A DNA stretch of 64,000 bases from Pannonibacter phragmitetus_B. GTDB lineage: Bacteria > Pseudomonadota > Alphaproteobacteria > Rhizobiales > Stappiaceae. The position numbers were made by a program, and so were the translations under genes. Positions within the stretch are counted from its first letter, which is position 1, and every line of letters starts with the position of its first letter. Positions 41,527 to 49,893 of this stretch are shown one piece after another. The stretch is taken from assembly GCF_050510895.1 (NCBI RefSeq), contig NZ_JBNINT010000001.1, positions 4,154,001 to 4,218,000 of the forward strand. The letters run 5' to 3'. The notes under the pieces are model-generated. The model was not told where the DNA came from. It ran no database searches and saw nothing but the letters and a program-made list of their open reading frames with translations.

Positions 41527-41857
41527 CTCGTTTGTCGCTCCCGGGTGCCTTCCGTGCCTGCCCGGACATGCGGGGCCGGTGGTGGCAAGTTCCTCTTTTG
41601 CTGCAACATCTTCCCCGTGTTGCGGCGTCCTCCGCGACAAGAGTATGCCAAAGCCGGGCACCCATGCCAGCCTTTTCCTGCTGCGGGGCGAAAGCTTGTG
41701 TGCGTTGCACGCTATGCGGGTTGTTGCGGCCGCGAAGAGCGGTTGACTTGTCGCGTTTCACAGTCTCTAGTCTGACGGAGCGGGGAGTTTGGTCCTGTCA
41801 GAAAAACGATCGGCGGACCTGCCATATCCCGGGAGGAATCAGTTTCAGGAGGTCTTC
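41527..41857. promoter_or_regulatory. phaR-phbA divergent regulatory region
   Basis: 331 bp without a gene. It is unusually rich in TTGC/GCAA motifs (TTTGCTGCAAC, GTTGCGGC, GCGTTGCACGC, GGTTGTTGCGG between about 41597 and 41735), the type of element bound by PhaR proteins. CAGGAGGT at 41846-41853 is the phbA ribosome site. Operator assignment is inference. Confidence 0.45.
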
Positions 41858-43039
41858 ATGAGCGCTTCTACCGACGTTGTTATTGTCAGTGCCACGCGCA
41901 CGGCCGTGGGTTCATTCAACGGGTCTTTCGCCAATACGCCCGCCCATGAGCTGGGTGCCACCGTCATCAAGGCAGCGCTGGCAAAGGCAGGCGTGGATGC
42001 TACCGACGTCAACGAACTGATCTTCGGGCAGGTGCTTACGGCCGGTCAGGGCCAGAACCCGGCCCGTCAGGCTGCCATCGCCGCTGGCCTCTCCCAGGAT
42101 TCCACGGCTTGGCTGCTCAATCAGGTCTGTGGCTCCGGCCTGCGCACCGTTGCCATCGCCGCGCAGCAGATCATGTGCGGCGACGCCAGCATCGTTGTCG
42201 CAGGTGGTCAGGAAAACATGTCGCTCTCGCCGCACTGCGCTCCGATGCGCGCCGGCTACAAGATGGGCGACTACAAGATGATCGACACCATGATCAAGGA
42301 CGGTCTGTGGGATGCCTTCAACGGCTATCACATGGGCCAGACGGCCGAGAATGTCGCCCAGAAATGGCAGATCAGCCGTGATGAGCAGGACGCCTTCGCC
42401 CTCGCCTCGCAGAACAAGGCGGAAGCTGCCCAGAAGGCCGGCCGTTTCAAGGACGAGATCACGCCCGTCACCATTGCCGACCGCAAGGGCGATAAGGTGA
42501 TTGAGGATGACGAGTACATCCGCCACGGCGCCACGCTGGAAAGCATGTCCAAACTGCGCCCGGCCTTCAACAAGGAAGGCTCCGTTACCGCTGGCAATGC
42601 TTCGGGCATCAACGATGGCGCCGCTGCCCTTGTGGTGATGAGCGCAGCGGAAGCTTCCCGCCGCGGCCTCACCCCGCTCGCCCGTATCGCATCCTGGGCC
42701 ACCGCTGGCGTTGATCCGGCCGTGATGGGCTCCGGCCCGATCCCGGCTTCGCGCAAGGCGCTGGAAAAGGCCGGCTGGAGTGTTGCCGATCTTGATCTGG
42801 TGGAGGCCAACGAGGCCTTCGCAGCACAGGCTTGCGCCGTCAACAAGGACATGGGCTGGAACCCGGACATCGTCAACGTGAACGGCGGCGCCATCGCCAT
42901 TGGTCATCCGATCGGCGCATCGGGCGCGCGCGTTCTCGTGACGCTGTTGCACGAAATGGGCCGCCGTGATGCCAAGAAGGGCATTGCCACGCTCTGCATC
43001 GGCGGCGGCATGGGCGTGGCGCTCTGCGTCGAGCGCTAA
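41858..43039 (+). CDS. phbA: Acetyl-CoA acetyltransferase (beta-ketothiolase)
   Basis: 393 residues, ATG 41858 behind CAGGAGGT. All four catalytic elements are present: NQVCGSGLRT (nucleophile), NEAFAAQA, GHPIGASGAR and CIGGGMG. Condenses two acetyl-CoA into acetoacetyl-CoA, the first step of PHB synthesis. It is followed by phbB after 130 bp; PhaC synthase is not in the window. A useful in-window control for the degenerate thiolase at 1300-2466. Confidence 0.97.
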   Translation: MSASTDVVIVSATRTAVGSFNGSFANTPAHELGATVIKAALAKAGVDATDVNELIFGQVLTAGQGQNPARQAAIAAGLSQDSTAWLLNQVCGSGLRTVAIAAQQIMCGDASIVVAGGQENMSLSPHCAPMRAGYKMGDYKMIDTMIKDGLWDAFNGYHMGQTAENVAQKWQISRDEQDAFALASQNKAEAAQKAGRFKDEITPVTIADRKGDKVIEDDEYIRHGATLESMSKLRPAFNKEGSVTAGNASGINDGAAALVVMSAAEASRRGLTPLARIASWATAGVDPAVMGSGPIPASRKALEKAGWSVADLDLVEANEAFAAQACAVNKDMGWNPDIVNVNGGAIAIGHPIGASGARVLVTLLHEMGRRDAKKGIATLCIGGGMGVALCVER

Positions 43040-43169
43040 GCCAAAATCTATGCTGTGAAGCGGGCCGCAAGAGCCTGCATGGCCAGTTCTCTTCCCGGCG
43101 GACTATCTGCCGGGAAGTTCAATCGGGAACAGGGCTGAAGGAAGAGGCCCGTAGTCTGGGGAGAGATGA

Positions 43170-43898
43170 ATGAGCAAGGTTGCGTTGGTCACCGGGGGCA
43201 CTCGCGGTATCGGTGAGGCAATTTCTCTGGGTTTGAAGGCTGCCGGTTACACGGTTGCCGCCACCTATGCCGGAAACACGGAAAAGGCCGAAGCCTTCAA
43301 GGCAGCAACGGGCATCCATGTCTACAAGTGGGACGTGGCCAATGAGCAGGAATGCGCTGAAGGCATTGCCAAGGTGGAAGCCGATCTCGGCCCGGTCGAG
43401 ATCCTCGTGAACAATGCCGGCATCACCCGCGACGGCATGTTCCACAAGATGACCTTCGAGCAGTGGCGCGCCGTGATGTCCACCAACCTCGACAGCATGT
43501 TCACCATGACCCGTCCGGTCATTGAGGGCATGCGCAACCGTGGTTGGGGCCGCATCATCAACATTTCCTCGATCAACGGCCAGAAGGGCCAGATGGGCCA
43601 GGCCAACTACTCCGCTGCCAAGGCTGGTGTGATCGGCTTCAGCAAGGCGCTGGCGCAGGAGAACGCCTTCAAGGGCATCACCGTCAACACGGTCTGCCCA
43701 GGCTACATCAACACGGACATGGTTGCCGCCATGCCGGAAAAGGTGCTGCAGCAGATCGTTTCCGGCATCCCGGTCGGCCGTCTCGGCCACCCGGAGGAAA
43801 TTGCCCAGACGGTGGTCTATCTCGCCTCTGACGCAGCCGCCTTCATGACCGGCGCGGTGATGACCATCAACGGCGGCCAGTACATCGCCAACGGCTGA
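43170..43898 (+). CDS. phbB: Acetoacetyl-CoA reductase
   Basis: 242-residue short-chain dehydrogenase: NAD(P)-binding TGGTRGIGEAI, NNAGITRD, catalytic Ser in NISSINGQKGQMGQ, and YSAAKAG with Tyr and Lys. The C-terminal GGQYIANG is typical of PhbB. Reduces acetoacetyl-CoA to (R)-3-hydroxybutyryl-CoA with NADPH. Ends at a terminator 36 bp downstream. Confidence 0.97.
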   Translation: MSKVALVTGGTRGIGEAISLGLKAAGYTVAATYAGNTEKAEAFKAATGIHVYKWDVANEQECAEGIAKVEADLGPVEILVNNAGITRDGMFHKMTFEQWRAVMSTNLDSMFTMTRPVIEGMRNRGWGRIINISSINGQKGQMGQANYSAAKAGVIGFSKALAQENAFKGITVNTVCPGYINTDMVAAMPEKVLQQIVSGIPVGRLGHPEEIAQTVVYLASDAAAFMTGAVMTINGGQYIANG

Positions 43899-43934
43899 TC
43901 CTGCACAAAACAGGAAATGGATCTTCTGATTCCG

Positions 43935-43970
43935 CCCCGCCGTGGTCCTTGAGGCTGCGGCGGGGTTTTG
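43935..43970 (+). terminator. Rho-independent terminator of phbAB
   Basis: CCCCGCCG (43935-43942) pairs perfectly with CGGCGGGG (43958-43965), followed by TTTTGT. Confidence 0.85.
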
Positions 43971-44112
43971 TATTCCGAAACTCCATCTGCCGGATGCTGC
44001 GCCCTTGACCTTATGACCCTGCTGTCCCTATCTGCAGGCTGGCACAATGGCAGCGCTTGAGGAGCCATTCTCGTCGAGTGCTGTTCAGGCCCGTGCGGCG
44101 CCTGCGTAATTT

Positions 44113-44144
44113 CAAGGCAAGATGCGTCAGCATCCTAAACCTTG
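44113..44144. repeat. Dispersed hairpin repeat, copy 3 (inverted)
   Basis: CAAGG..GATGCgtcaGCATC..CCTTG; the core at 44121-44134 is the reverse complement of the copies at 22373 and 37652. It lies 28 bp before the yciB start. The rest of 43971-44171 shows no gene. Confidence 0.7.
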
Positions 44145-44171
44145 GCACAATGACAGCCAGCGGCTGGTGGA

Positions 44172-44828
44172 GTGGACATGGAATTTGAACGGGCCCCCAA
44201 CGACCCTGCACACAAGGACATGGCGCCGCTGCTGAAACTGGCGCTGGAACTGGGGCCGCTGGCGGTCTTCTTTCTCTTCAACACGCGCGGCGAGCAAATC
44301 GCAGCGGCCTTTCCGGCGCTCAACGTCTTTGGCGCACCGATCTTTCTGGCGACCGCCGCCTTCATGGTGGCAATCGGGATCTCGCTGGCCGTGTCGCTCT
44401 ATCTGACGCGCCGCCTGCCCATCATGCCGCTGGTGTCGGGTATCGTGGTCTTTGTGTTCGGCGCGCTGACCCTGTGGCTGCATGATGATCTCTTCATCAA
44501 GCTGAAGCCGACGATCATCAACACGATGTTCGGCGTCATCCTGCTGGGCGGGCTTTTCTTTGGCAAATCGCTGCTGGGCTATGTTTTCGACAGCGCCTTC
44601 CGCCTGACGGACGAGGGCTGGCGCATTCTCACGCTGCGCTGGGGTATCTTCTTCCTGGTATTGGCGGTGCTCAACGAAGTGATCTGGCGCAATTTCTCGA
44701 CGGATTTCTGGGTCAGCTTCAAGGTGTTCGGCATGATGCCGATCACGCTCATTTTCACCATGACCCAGCTGCCGCTGATCCAGCGCCATTCCCTGCCGGA
44801 AGAGGGCAGCGGCAAGACGGACGCTTGA
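44172..44828 (+). CDS. yciB: YciB/IspZ-family septation-associated membrane protein
   Basis: 218 residues from GTG 44172, or 216 from ATG 44178. About five to six membrane helices. Family segments: LKLALELGPLAVFF, TIINTMFGVILLGGLFFGKSLL, WRILTLRWGIFFLVLAVLNEVIWR (partly quoted) and SFKVFGMMPITLIFTMTQLPLI. Inner-membrane protein linked to septum formation and envelope maintenance in enterobacteria; exact function is unknown. Confidence 0.92.
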   Translation: MDMEFERAPNDPAHKDMAPLLKLALELGPLAVFFLFNTRGEQIAAAFPALNVFGAPIFLATAAFMVAIGISLAVSLYLTRRLPIMPLVSGIVVFVFGALTLWLHDDLFIKLKPTIINTMFGVILLGGLFFGKSLLGYVFDSAFRLTDEGWRILTLRWGIFFLVLAVLNEVIWRNFSTDFWVSFKVFGMMPITLIFTMTQLPLIQRHSLPEEGSGKTDA

Positions 44829-44855
44829 GGCCGCTTCACGCCTTATCCGGGCGGG

Positions 44856-45275
44856 TTATTCCCGCCCGCCAAAACTGACATCCCGCCGGGCGCCTGTGAG
44901 GCTGACGGTAAAGCCCGCAATCACGTCGATCAGCGAAATCACGGTGAGGATGAAGAAGACCGAGCTGGCTGCCAGAGGCACGGTGAGGAATTCGACCAGA
45001 TAGACGGCAAAGACCAGCATCGAAAATATGTGATCTGCCAGCGCGGCGGTGCCGGTGCGGGTGGCCTTGAGGATTTCAAGGAACAGCACCACCAGGCCGC
45101 ATAGGATCATCAGGTCGCCCGAGACAAGCGAGAACCTGGCGCCCGACACCAGCTCCACCGTCAGCATCGGCTGGAACCAGGGATCTCCGGCCGGAGTGCC
45201 GAAAAAGCCGAAGGCGGCCATATTGTAGATCGCGAGGGGAATGAGTGTCAGCGGAAGGGACAGGATCCTGAACAT
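44856..45275 (-). CDS. Small integral membrane protein of unknown function
   Basis: 139 residues from ATG 45275, preceded by CCAAGGAGAGGCAC. Four hydrophobic segments (ILSLPLTLIPLAIYNMAAF, GDLMILCGLVVLFLEI, IFSMLVFAVYLVEFL, VFFILTVISLIDVIAGFTV). The polar stretch GTPAGDPWFQPML lies between the first two. I recognise it only as an alphaproteobacterial conserved-type membrane protein. A longer upstream reading lacks hydrophobic or family character. Confidence 0.75.
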   Translation of the reverse strand: MFRILSLPLTLIPLAIYNMAAFGFFGTPAGDPWFQPMLTVELVSGARFSLVSGDLMILCGLVVLFLEILKATRTGTAALADHIFSMLVFAVYLVEFLTVPLAASSVFFILTVISLIDVIAGFTVSLTGARRDVSFGGRE

Positions 45276-45480
45276 GTGCCTCTCCTTGGAGACTTGAGTC
45301 TGCAGTGATGCAGCATGTCTCATTCCGGCGTGCTCTGCTGCAACAGAATACAGAACGGCCGGAATGCCTGTCACGCTGCCCTTGTGTTGCGGCAGCATGG
45401 GCTGCGTCTGCCTGCGCACACGAAAAAGGCCGGTGTTGCCACCAGCCTTGATCTTGAAATCGCAGTCGCGACCCTTAGCC

Positions 45481-45666
45481 TCAGACGTCTGCCTTCGGCT
45501 GCAGGATCTGACGGCCCCGGTACATGCCGGTCTTCAGGTCAACGTGATGCGGGCGGCGAAGTTCGCCCGAATCCTTGTCCTCGACGTAGGTCGGCTGCTT
45601 CAGGGCGTCCGCGGAACGGCGAAAACCGCGCTTCATGCGCGAGGTTTTTCTCTTCGGAACGGCCAT
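45481..45666 (-). CDS. rpmF: 50S ribosomal protein L32
   Basis: 61 residues beginning MAVPKRKTSRMKRGFRRSAD, followed by DSGELRRPHHVDLKTGMYRG. No zinc-binding cysteines, as is usual for alphaproteobacterial L32. Single gene here, downstream of mtgA on the same strand. Confidence 0.97.
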   Translation of the reverse strand: MAVPKRKTSRMKRGFRRSADALKQPTYVEDKDSGELRRPHHVDLKTGMYRGRQILQPKADV

Positions 45667-45811
45667 TTTTTTGTTCTCCGTGGTCCATAGTCAGCGCGGC
45701 CCGGACCGGGATTGCCCGGGGCGTGGCATCACGCAGCGTGTAAGAATGGGCGGGGTTATACAGGCAACTGAAGGCTTTTGCCAGTCCATAACGGAATTTT
45801 TCTTCACCGCC

Positions 45812-46615
45812 TCATCTGCTGGCCAGAACGCAGTCGAAAATATTGCCCGCAGAGGCGGCGCGGCGCTGATTCGTGCTGGCCAGCCGGGCATGGCCACGGC
45901 CGGGCCGGGCTGGATTGCGCAGGATCGGATTGGGCAGGGCAGTGGCAAGGCGCGAGGCTTCGGCAGGGGTAAGATCTGCCGCGGACTTGCCGAACCAGGC
46001 CTGCGCTGCCGCTTCCGCCCCGAAAATGCCCTCGCCCCATTCTGCGATGTTGAGATAAAGTTCCATGATCCGGCGCTTGGTCAGGATCTGGTCGATCATC
46101 AACGCTGTGGGCAGCTCCAGGCCCTTGCGTATGAAGCTGCGGTCGCCCCACAGGAACAGGTTCTTGGCCAGCTGCATGGTGATGGTGGAAGCTCCGCGTG
46201 CGTCTTCGCCCGCGTTCAGCTTCTGTATCTGGCCATGCAAGGCATCCCAGTCGACGCCATCATGCTCACAAAACCTTGCGTCTTCCGAAGTGATGACGGC
46301 ACGCACCAGATGCGGGGATATCTGGTCGAGCGTGCGCCACTGCCGGTCCACCCAGAGGCCCTGTGCGTAGCGGCTGATCATCAGCGTGCTGATAGGGGGC
46401 ACAATGGAATAGATGACGGTCAATACGGGCGGGGCAAGCACCAGCACCAGCAGCACCCAGAGGAGGATGCGCGTTATCTTCAGACTGCGTCTTGTCCGGT
46501 TGCGCGGCATACTGGCAGTCTCTTCCGGTCCGGTGGCTTCCGGTCCATCGGGCGGGCTGGTCGTGCTGCCTGGCAAGCCATCTTCCTGGGCCAAAGGAAC
46601 GCTGCTCCTCACCAT
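45812..46615 (-). CDS. mtgA: Monofunctional peptidoglycan glycosyltransferase
   Basis: 267 residues from 46615; an internal ATG 35 codons later (MPRNRTRRSLK) would give a tighter N-terminus directly ahead of the membrane helix ILLWVLLVLVLAPPVLTV. GT51 motifs: AVITSEDARFCEHDGVDW with catalytic Glu, GASTITMQLAKNLFL, RKGLELPTALMID and KRRIMELYLNIAEWG. Polymerises lipid II into glycan strands in the periplasm. Confidence 0.95.
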   Translation of the reverse strand: MVRSSVPLAQEDGLPGSTTSPPDGPEATGPEETASMPRNRTRRSLKITRILLWVLLVLVLAPPVLTVIYSIVPPISTLMISRYAQGLWVDRQWRTLDQISPHLVRAVITSEDARFCEHDGVDWDALHGQIQKLNAGEDARGASTITMQLAKNLFLWGDRSFIRKGLELPTALMIDQILTKRRIMELYLNIAEWGEGIFGAEAAAQAWFGKSAADLTPAEASRLATALPNPILRNPARPGRGHARLASTNQRRAASAGNIFDCVLASR

Positions 46616-46773
46616 TGCGGCGGGTGCATGCCGCCTCGTGCCTTCCTGCCGTTTCTACATGCGGTTGGGGCTTGCGTCAAAGCCGGGCGGAAGATGTGCA
46701 AGCCGTCTTGACGGCGGGGCGGTTTCGGGTGACGAGGGCATCCGGTTGGAGCCTTGCGTGAAGGGCAGATGCA

Positions 46774-47676
46774 ATGACGTGGCTTGAGGAAAGCCTGCGC
46801 GTGATGGCGCAGCAGATGGATGCGGTTCTGGGCAAGGTGCTGTCGGACGAGCCGCGGCCGGGCGAGGTTCTGCGCCCGGAGCGCCTGCTGGCTGCAATGC
46901 GCCATGGCTCGCTCAACGGCGGCAAGCGCCTGCGCCCGCTTTTGATGGCCGAAACGGCGGCGGCCTTCGGGCGCCGGGATGACGGGGTGCTGCTCGCTGC
47001 GGCGGCGCTGGAATGCGTTCATTGCTATTCGCTGGTCCATGATGACCTTCCGGCGATGGATGATGATGACCTGCGCCGGGGGCAGCCGACCGTTCACAAG
47101 GCCTTTGACGAAGCAGCTGCCATTCTCGCGGGCGATGCCCTTCTGACGCTGGCCTTCGATCTGATCGCAGAGCCCGCAGTTCATGCGGATCCGTCCGTCC
47201 GGCTGCAGCTGTCGCAGGAGCTGGCGCGCGCTTCCGGTGTTGGCGGCATGGCGGGCGGACAAATGCTGGATCTGGCGGCGGAGCACCGGCAGCTGTCCGA
47301 AGACGAGATCCGCACCTTGCAGGCGATGAAAACCGGCGCGCTGCTGCGCTATGCCTGCCGGGCCGGTGCGGTTCTGGCCGGCGCTTCCTCTGAAGATGTG
47401 GCGCGGATGACGCGCTTCGGGGAGATCATTGGCCTTGCCTTTCAGCTGGCCGATGACCTGCTGGACCTGGAGGCTTCGCCGGAAGTCATGGGCAAGGCGA
47501 CGGGCAAGGATGCCGAGGCCGGCAAGGCGACGCTGGTCAGCCTCTATGGGCCCGAGCGTACCCGCGCCATTCTCGCAGGCCTTGTGGCTGAGGCGGAGCA
47601 ACTGGTGGCGGGAGCCGGCGAGGGCAGCCAGAGGCTGGCAGAGATTGCCGCCTTCGTTGCCTTCCGTGATCGCTAA
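46774..47676 (+). CDS. ispA: Polyprenyl synthetase (FPP/GGPP synthase)
   Basis: 300 residues. First aspartate-rich motif DDLPAMDDDD and second DDLLD, plus GGKRLRP for IPP binding and AKTGALL-like MKTGALLRYACRAGA. Head-to-tail condensation of IPP giving farnesyl or geranylgeranyl diphosphate; the residues ahead of the first motif (ECVHCYSLVHDD) fit a farnesyl-size product. Usually paired with dxs or xseB, neither seen here. Convergent with the GGDEF-EAL gene, 11 bp apart. Confidence 0.92.
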   Translation: MTWLEESLRVMAQQMDAVLGKVLSDEPRPGEVLRPERLLAAMRHGSLNGGKRLRPLLMAETAAAFGRRDDGVLLAAAALECVHCYSLVHDDLPAMDDDDLRRGQPTVHKAFDEAAAILAGDALLTLAFDLIAEPAVHADPSVRLQLSQELARASGVGGMAGGQMLDLAAEHRQLSEDEIRTLQAMKTGALLRYACRAGAVLAGASSEDVARMTRFGEIIGLAFQLADDLLDLEASPEVMGKATGKDAEAGKATLVSLYGPERTRAILAGLVAEAEQLVAGAGEGSQRLAEIAAFVAFRDR

Positions 47677-47687
47677 GCCTTCCCGCT

Positions 47688-49685
47688 TTAGCCTGCGCTG
47701 GTCTTCTGCCCTGTGGGTGGCTGCAGGCGAACGGGGCCTGCCGTTTCGGACGGTGCATTCATCGTGTTCATGAAACCGTTCAGCATTGCGTTGGGGATTT
47801 CCACGTCTGCCATCGGCTTTCCGAACAGGTAGCCCTGCAGATTGTCGATTGCCAGATCCTTGACGGCGCGAGCATGGAACGGGGTCTCGATGCCCTCGAT
47901 CGTAACTTGCATTTTCAGGGCGCGGCCGAGCGCGACGATGGCCCTGAGGATCTGCTGGATGGTCTCGCCCGAATGGGAATAAGCCTCCATGAAGCTGCGG
48001 TCGATCTTGAGCTTGTCGAAGGGGAAGCGCCACAGATAACTGAGACTGGAGTAGCCAGTGCCGAAATCGTCCATGACGATGGTGACGCCAAGTGCTTTCA
48101 GTTCGGTCAGCTGCTGCAGGATTGCGTCCGTATCCTTCAGCAGGATGCCTTCGGTAATCTCCAGCTCCAGCCGCTCCGGCGCAAGGCCGCTTGCTGTCAG
48201 CGCAGCCTGAACCTGACGGGGCAGGCCGCCGGTAGCAAACTGCGAGGGGGACAGGTTCACAGCTACGGAGATCCCGTCCGGCCAGCCTGCGGCTGTTTCA
48301 CAGGCCTTATTCAGCACCCACTCGCCAGTCTCCGGCAGGAGACCCAGGTCTTCCGCCACCGGAATGAAGAGATCGGGTGAAACCGGTGTGCCTGCCTCGC
48401 TGGTCAGCCGAAGCAGCGCTTCAAATCCAGAGATTCGGCCGTTGGGCAGGCTCACGATGGGTTGAAAATGCAGGCTGAACAGGTCCTTGCGCAGGGCGCT
48501 GCGCACAAGCCCCTCGAGATCCCTGCGCCCAAGGAGTTCGTCCTCCATCGTTTCTCGGAAAATGCCGAAGCCCCGCTGGCCTGTGGCCTTTATGAACTGC
48601 AGGGCCATGCCGGCCTTGTTCATCAGGTCCTGGGCCTGCCGGGCATGGAGCGGGGCAAGACTGCAGCCGATGCTGACCGAGATTCGGATCTCGCGCCCTT
48701 CCAGCGCATAGGGTTCGGACAGCCGCTCTGCCAGCCGCCGGGCAAAGGCTTCGGCCTGTGCGGGATGGGCAATGCCGCATTGTGCGATGACAAGCTCATC
48801 ACCGCCAAGCCGGGCCAGGATATCGCAGGGCCTGACCTGATCACACAGGCGCAGCGCGACGAGACGGATCAGCTTGTCTGCCCCTTCTTCGCCCAGATCG
48901 TCATTGATGCGCTTGAAGCGGTCTATGTCCAGATGATGCAGGGCGATTGCCTGGCTTGTTTCTAGCTCTTCGAGCGCTGCATCCAGCTTGGCCTGGAAGG
49001 CTGTTTTGTTCAGCAGGCCTGTCAGGCCATCGTGGCTGGCCAGAAACTCCGCCCTCTCCTCAGAGGCGTTGCGTGAGCGGACGGCCTCGCTCAGCCAGGA
49101 ATAACCGATGGTGAAGGTGAGGCCCAGGACGCTGGCAAGAATGATGCTGGCGATCAGAAGGTCCTGGTGAAGACTGTCTGCGAGAGCCGTTTCGTCGATC
49201 CGTGTCTCGAGAATGCCTGCCGGTTGGCCTTGGCGCTGCAGGATCATGGCCGTAACGGCGATAACGGATGCCGTGCCGTTGTCCTTAATTGTCTCGACCC
49301 GCGTATAGGGCGTGCCTGCATCTCCCGCATGGACCCGGCTCTCCAGGCCGGAAGCTGCAAGCACCTGACCGCCTGTCAGTATCAGGACAGGCTCTCCTTC
49401 CGGCGTTGCGAGCGTTACATGGCTGGCACGGCTAAGAGATTGAATGAGCTGCAGAACTGTTGCGTCAGAATCTGGAGGAAATGAACCGCCAATCATCGCC
49501 TCAAGCTGTGGCAGCCGTTCTTGCAGGGCCTCCGCTAACCCGATTGTCTCAATCTGCGCATCATGGCGGATCCAGTGGTCCACGGCCGTGCTCAGAAAGG
49601 ACGCCGTCAATGTCACGAAAACAATCGCAACAAGAATGGAACTGCCAATCAGACGAAGATTTGCTGCCCACTTCAGCTCTTTCAT
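47688..49685 (-). CDS. Membrane-anchored GGDEF-EAL protein (c-di-GMP turnover)
   Basis: 665 residues. Helix at about 13-33, a periplasmic region of about 150 residues, and a second helix near 185-205. The GGDEF domain has inhibitory-site RPCD and signature GGDEL rather than GGDEF. The EAL domain is complete by motif: FEALLRL, NLSPSQF, ELEITEG, DDFGTGYSSLSYL, KIDRSF and IEGIET. I infer phosphodiesterase activity, with the GGDEL domain weak or regulatory. Divergent from the two tandem paralogues, 208 bp apart. Confidence 0.92.
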   Translation of the reverse strand: MKELKWAANLRLIGSSILVAIVFVTLTASFLSTAVDHWIRHDAQIETIGLAEALQERLPQLEAMIGGSFPPDSDATVLQLIQSLSRASHVTLATPEGEPVLILTGGQVLAASGLESRVHAGDAGTPYTRVETIKDNGTASVIAVTAMILQRQGQPAGILETRIDETALADSLHQDLLIASIILASVLGLTFTIGYSWLSEAVRSRNASEERAEFLASHDGLTGLLNKTAFQAKLDAALEELETSQAIALHHLDIDRFKRINDDLGEEGADKLIRLVALRLCDQVRPCDILARLGGDELVIAQCGIAHPAQAEAFARRLAERLSEPYALEGREIRISVSIGCSLAPLHARQAQDLMNKAGMALQFIKATGQRGFGIFRETMEDELLGRRDLEGLVRSALRKDLFSLHFQPIVSLPNGRISGFEALLRLTSEAGTPVSPDLFIPVAEDLGLLPETGEWVLNKACETAAGWPDGISVAVNLSPSQFATGGLPRQVQAALTASGLAPERLELEITEGILLKDTDAILQQLTELKALGVTIVMDDFGTGYSSLSYLWRFPFDKLKIDRSFMEAYSHSGETIQQILRAIVALGRALKMQVTIEGIETPFHARAVKDLAIDNLQGYLFGKPMADVEIPNAMLNGFMNTMNAPSETAGPVRLQPPTGQKTSAG

Positions 49686-49893
49686 CCCTGCCCCCGATTA
49701 ACCCAGGGTGAAGTTAGAAGCCTACTCCCTAATTTTCTCTATCCGGGAATGGGCAAAAGTTGCAGGGAATGTGCATCTGTATCCGGAATTGCGCAAATCT
49801 TAATGTGCCGTTAACCTTTTTGGCGGCACAATCCAAGCTGGTTGCTGAGTAGGGAGCGACCGCAGGTCGTTACAATATGGGCCAGAGGGCATC

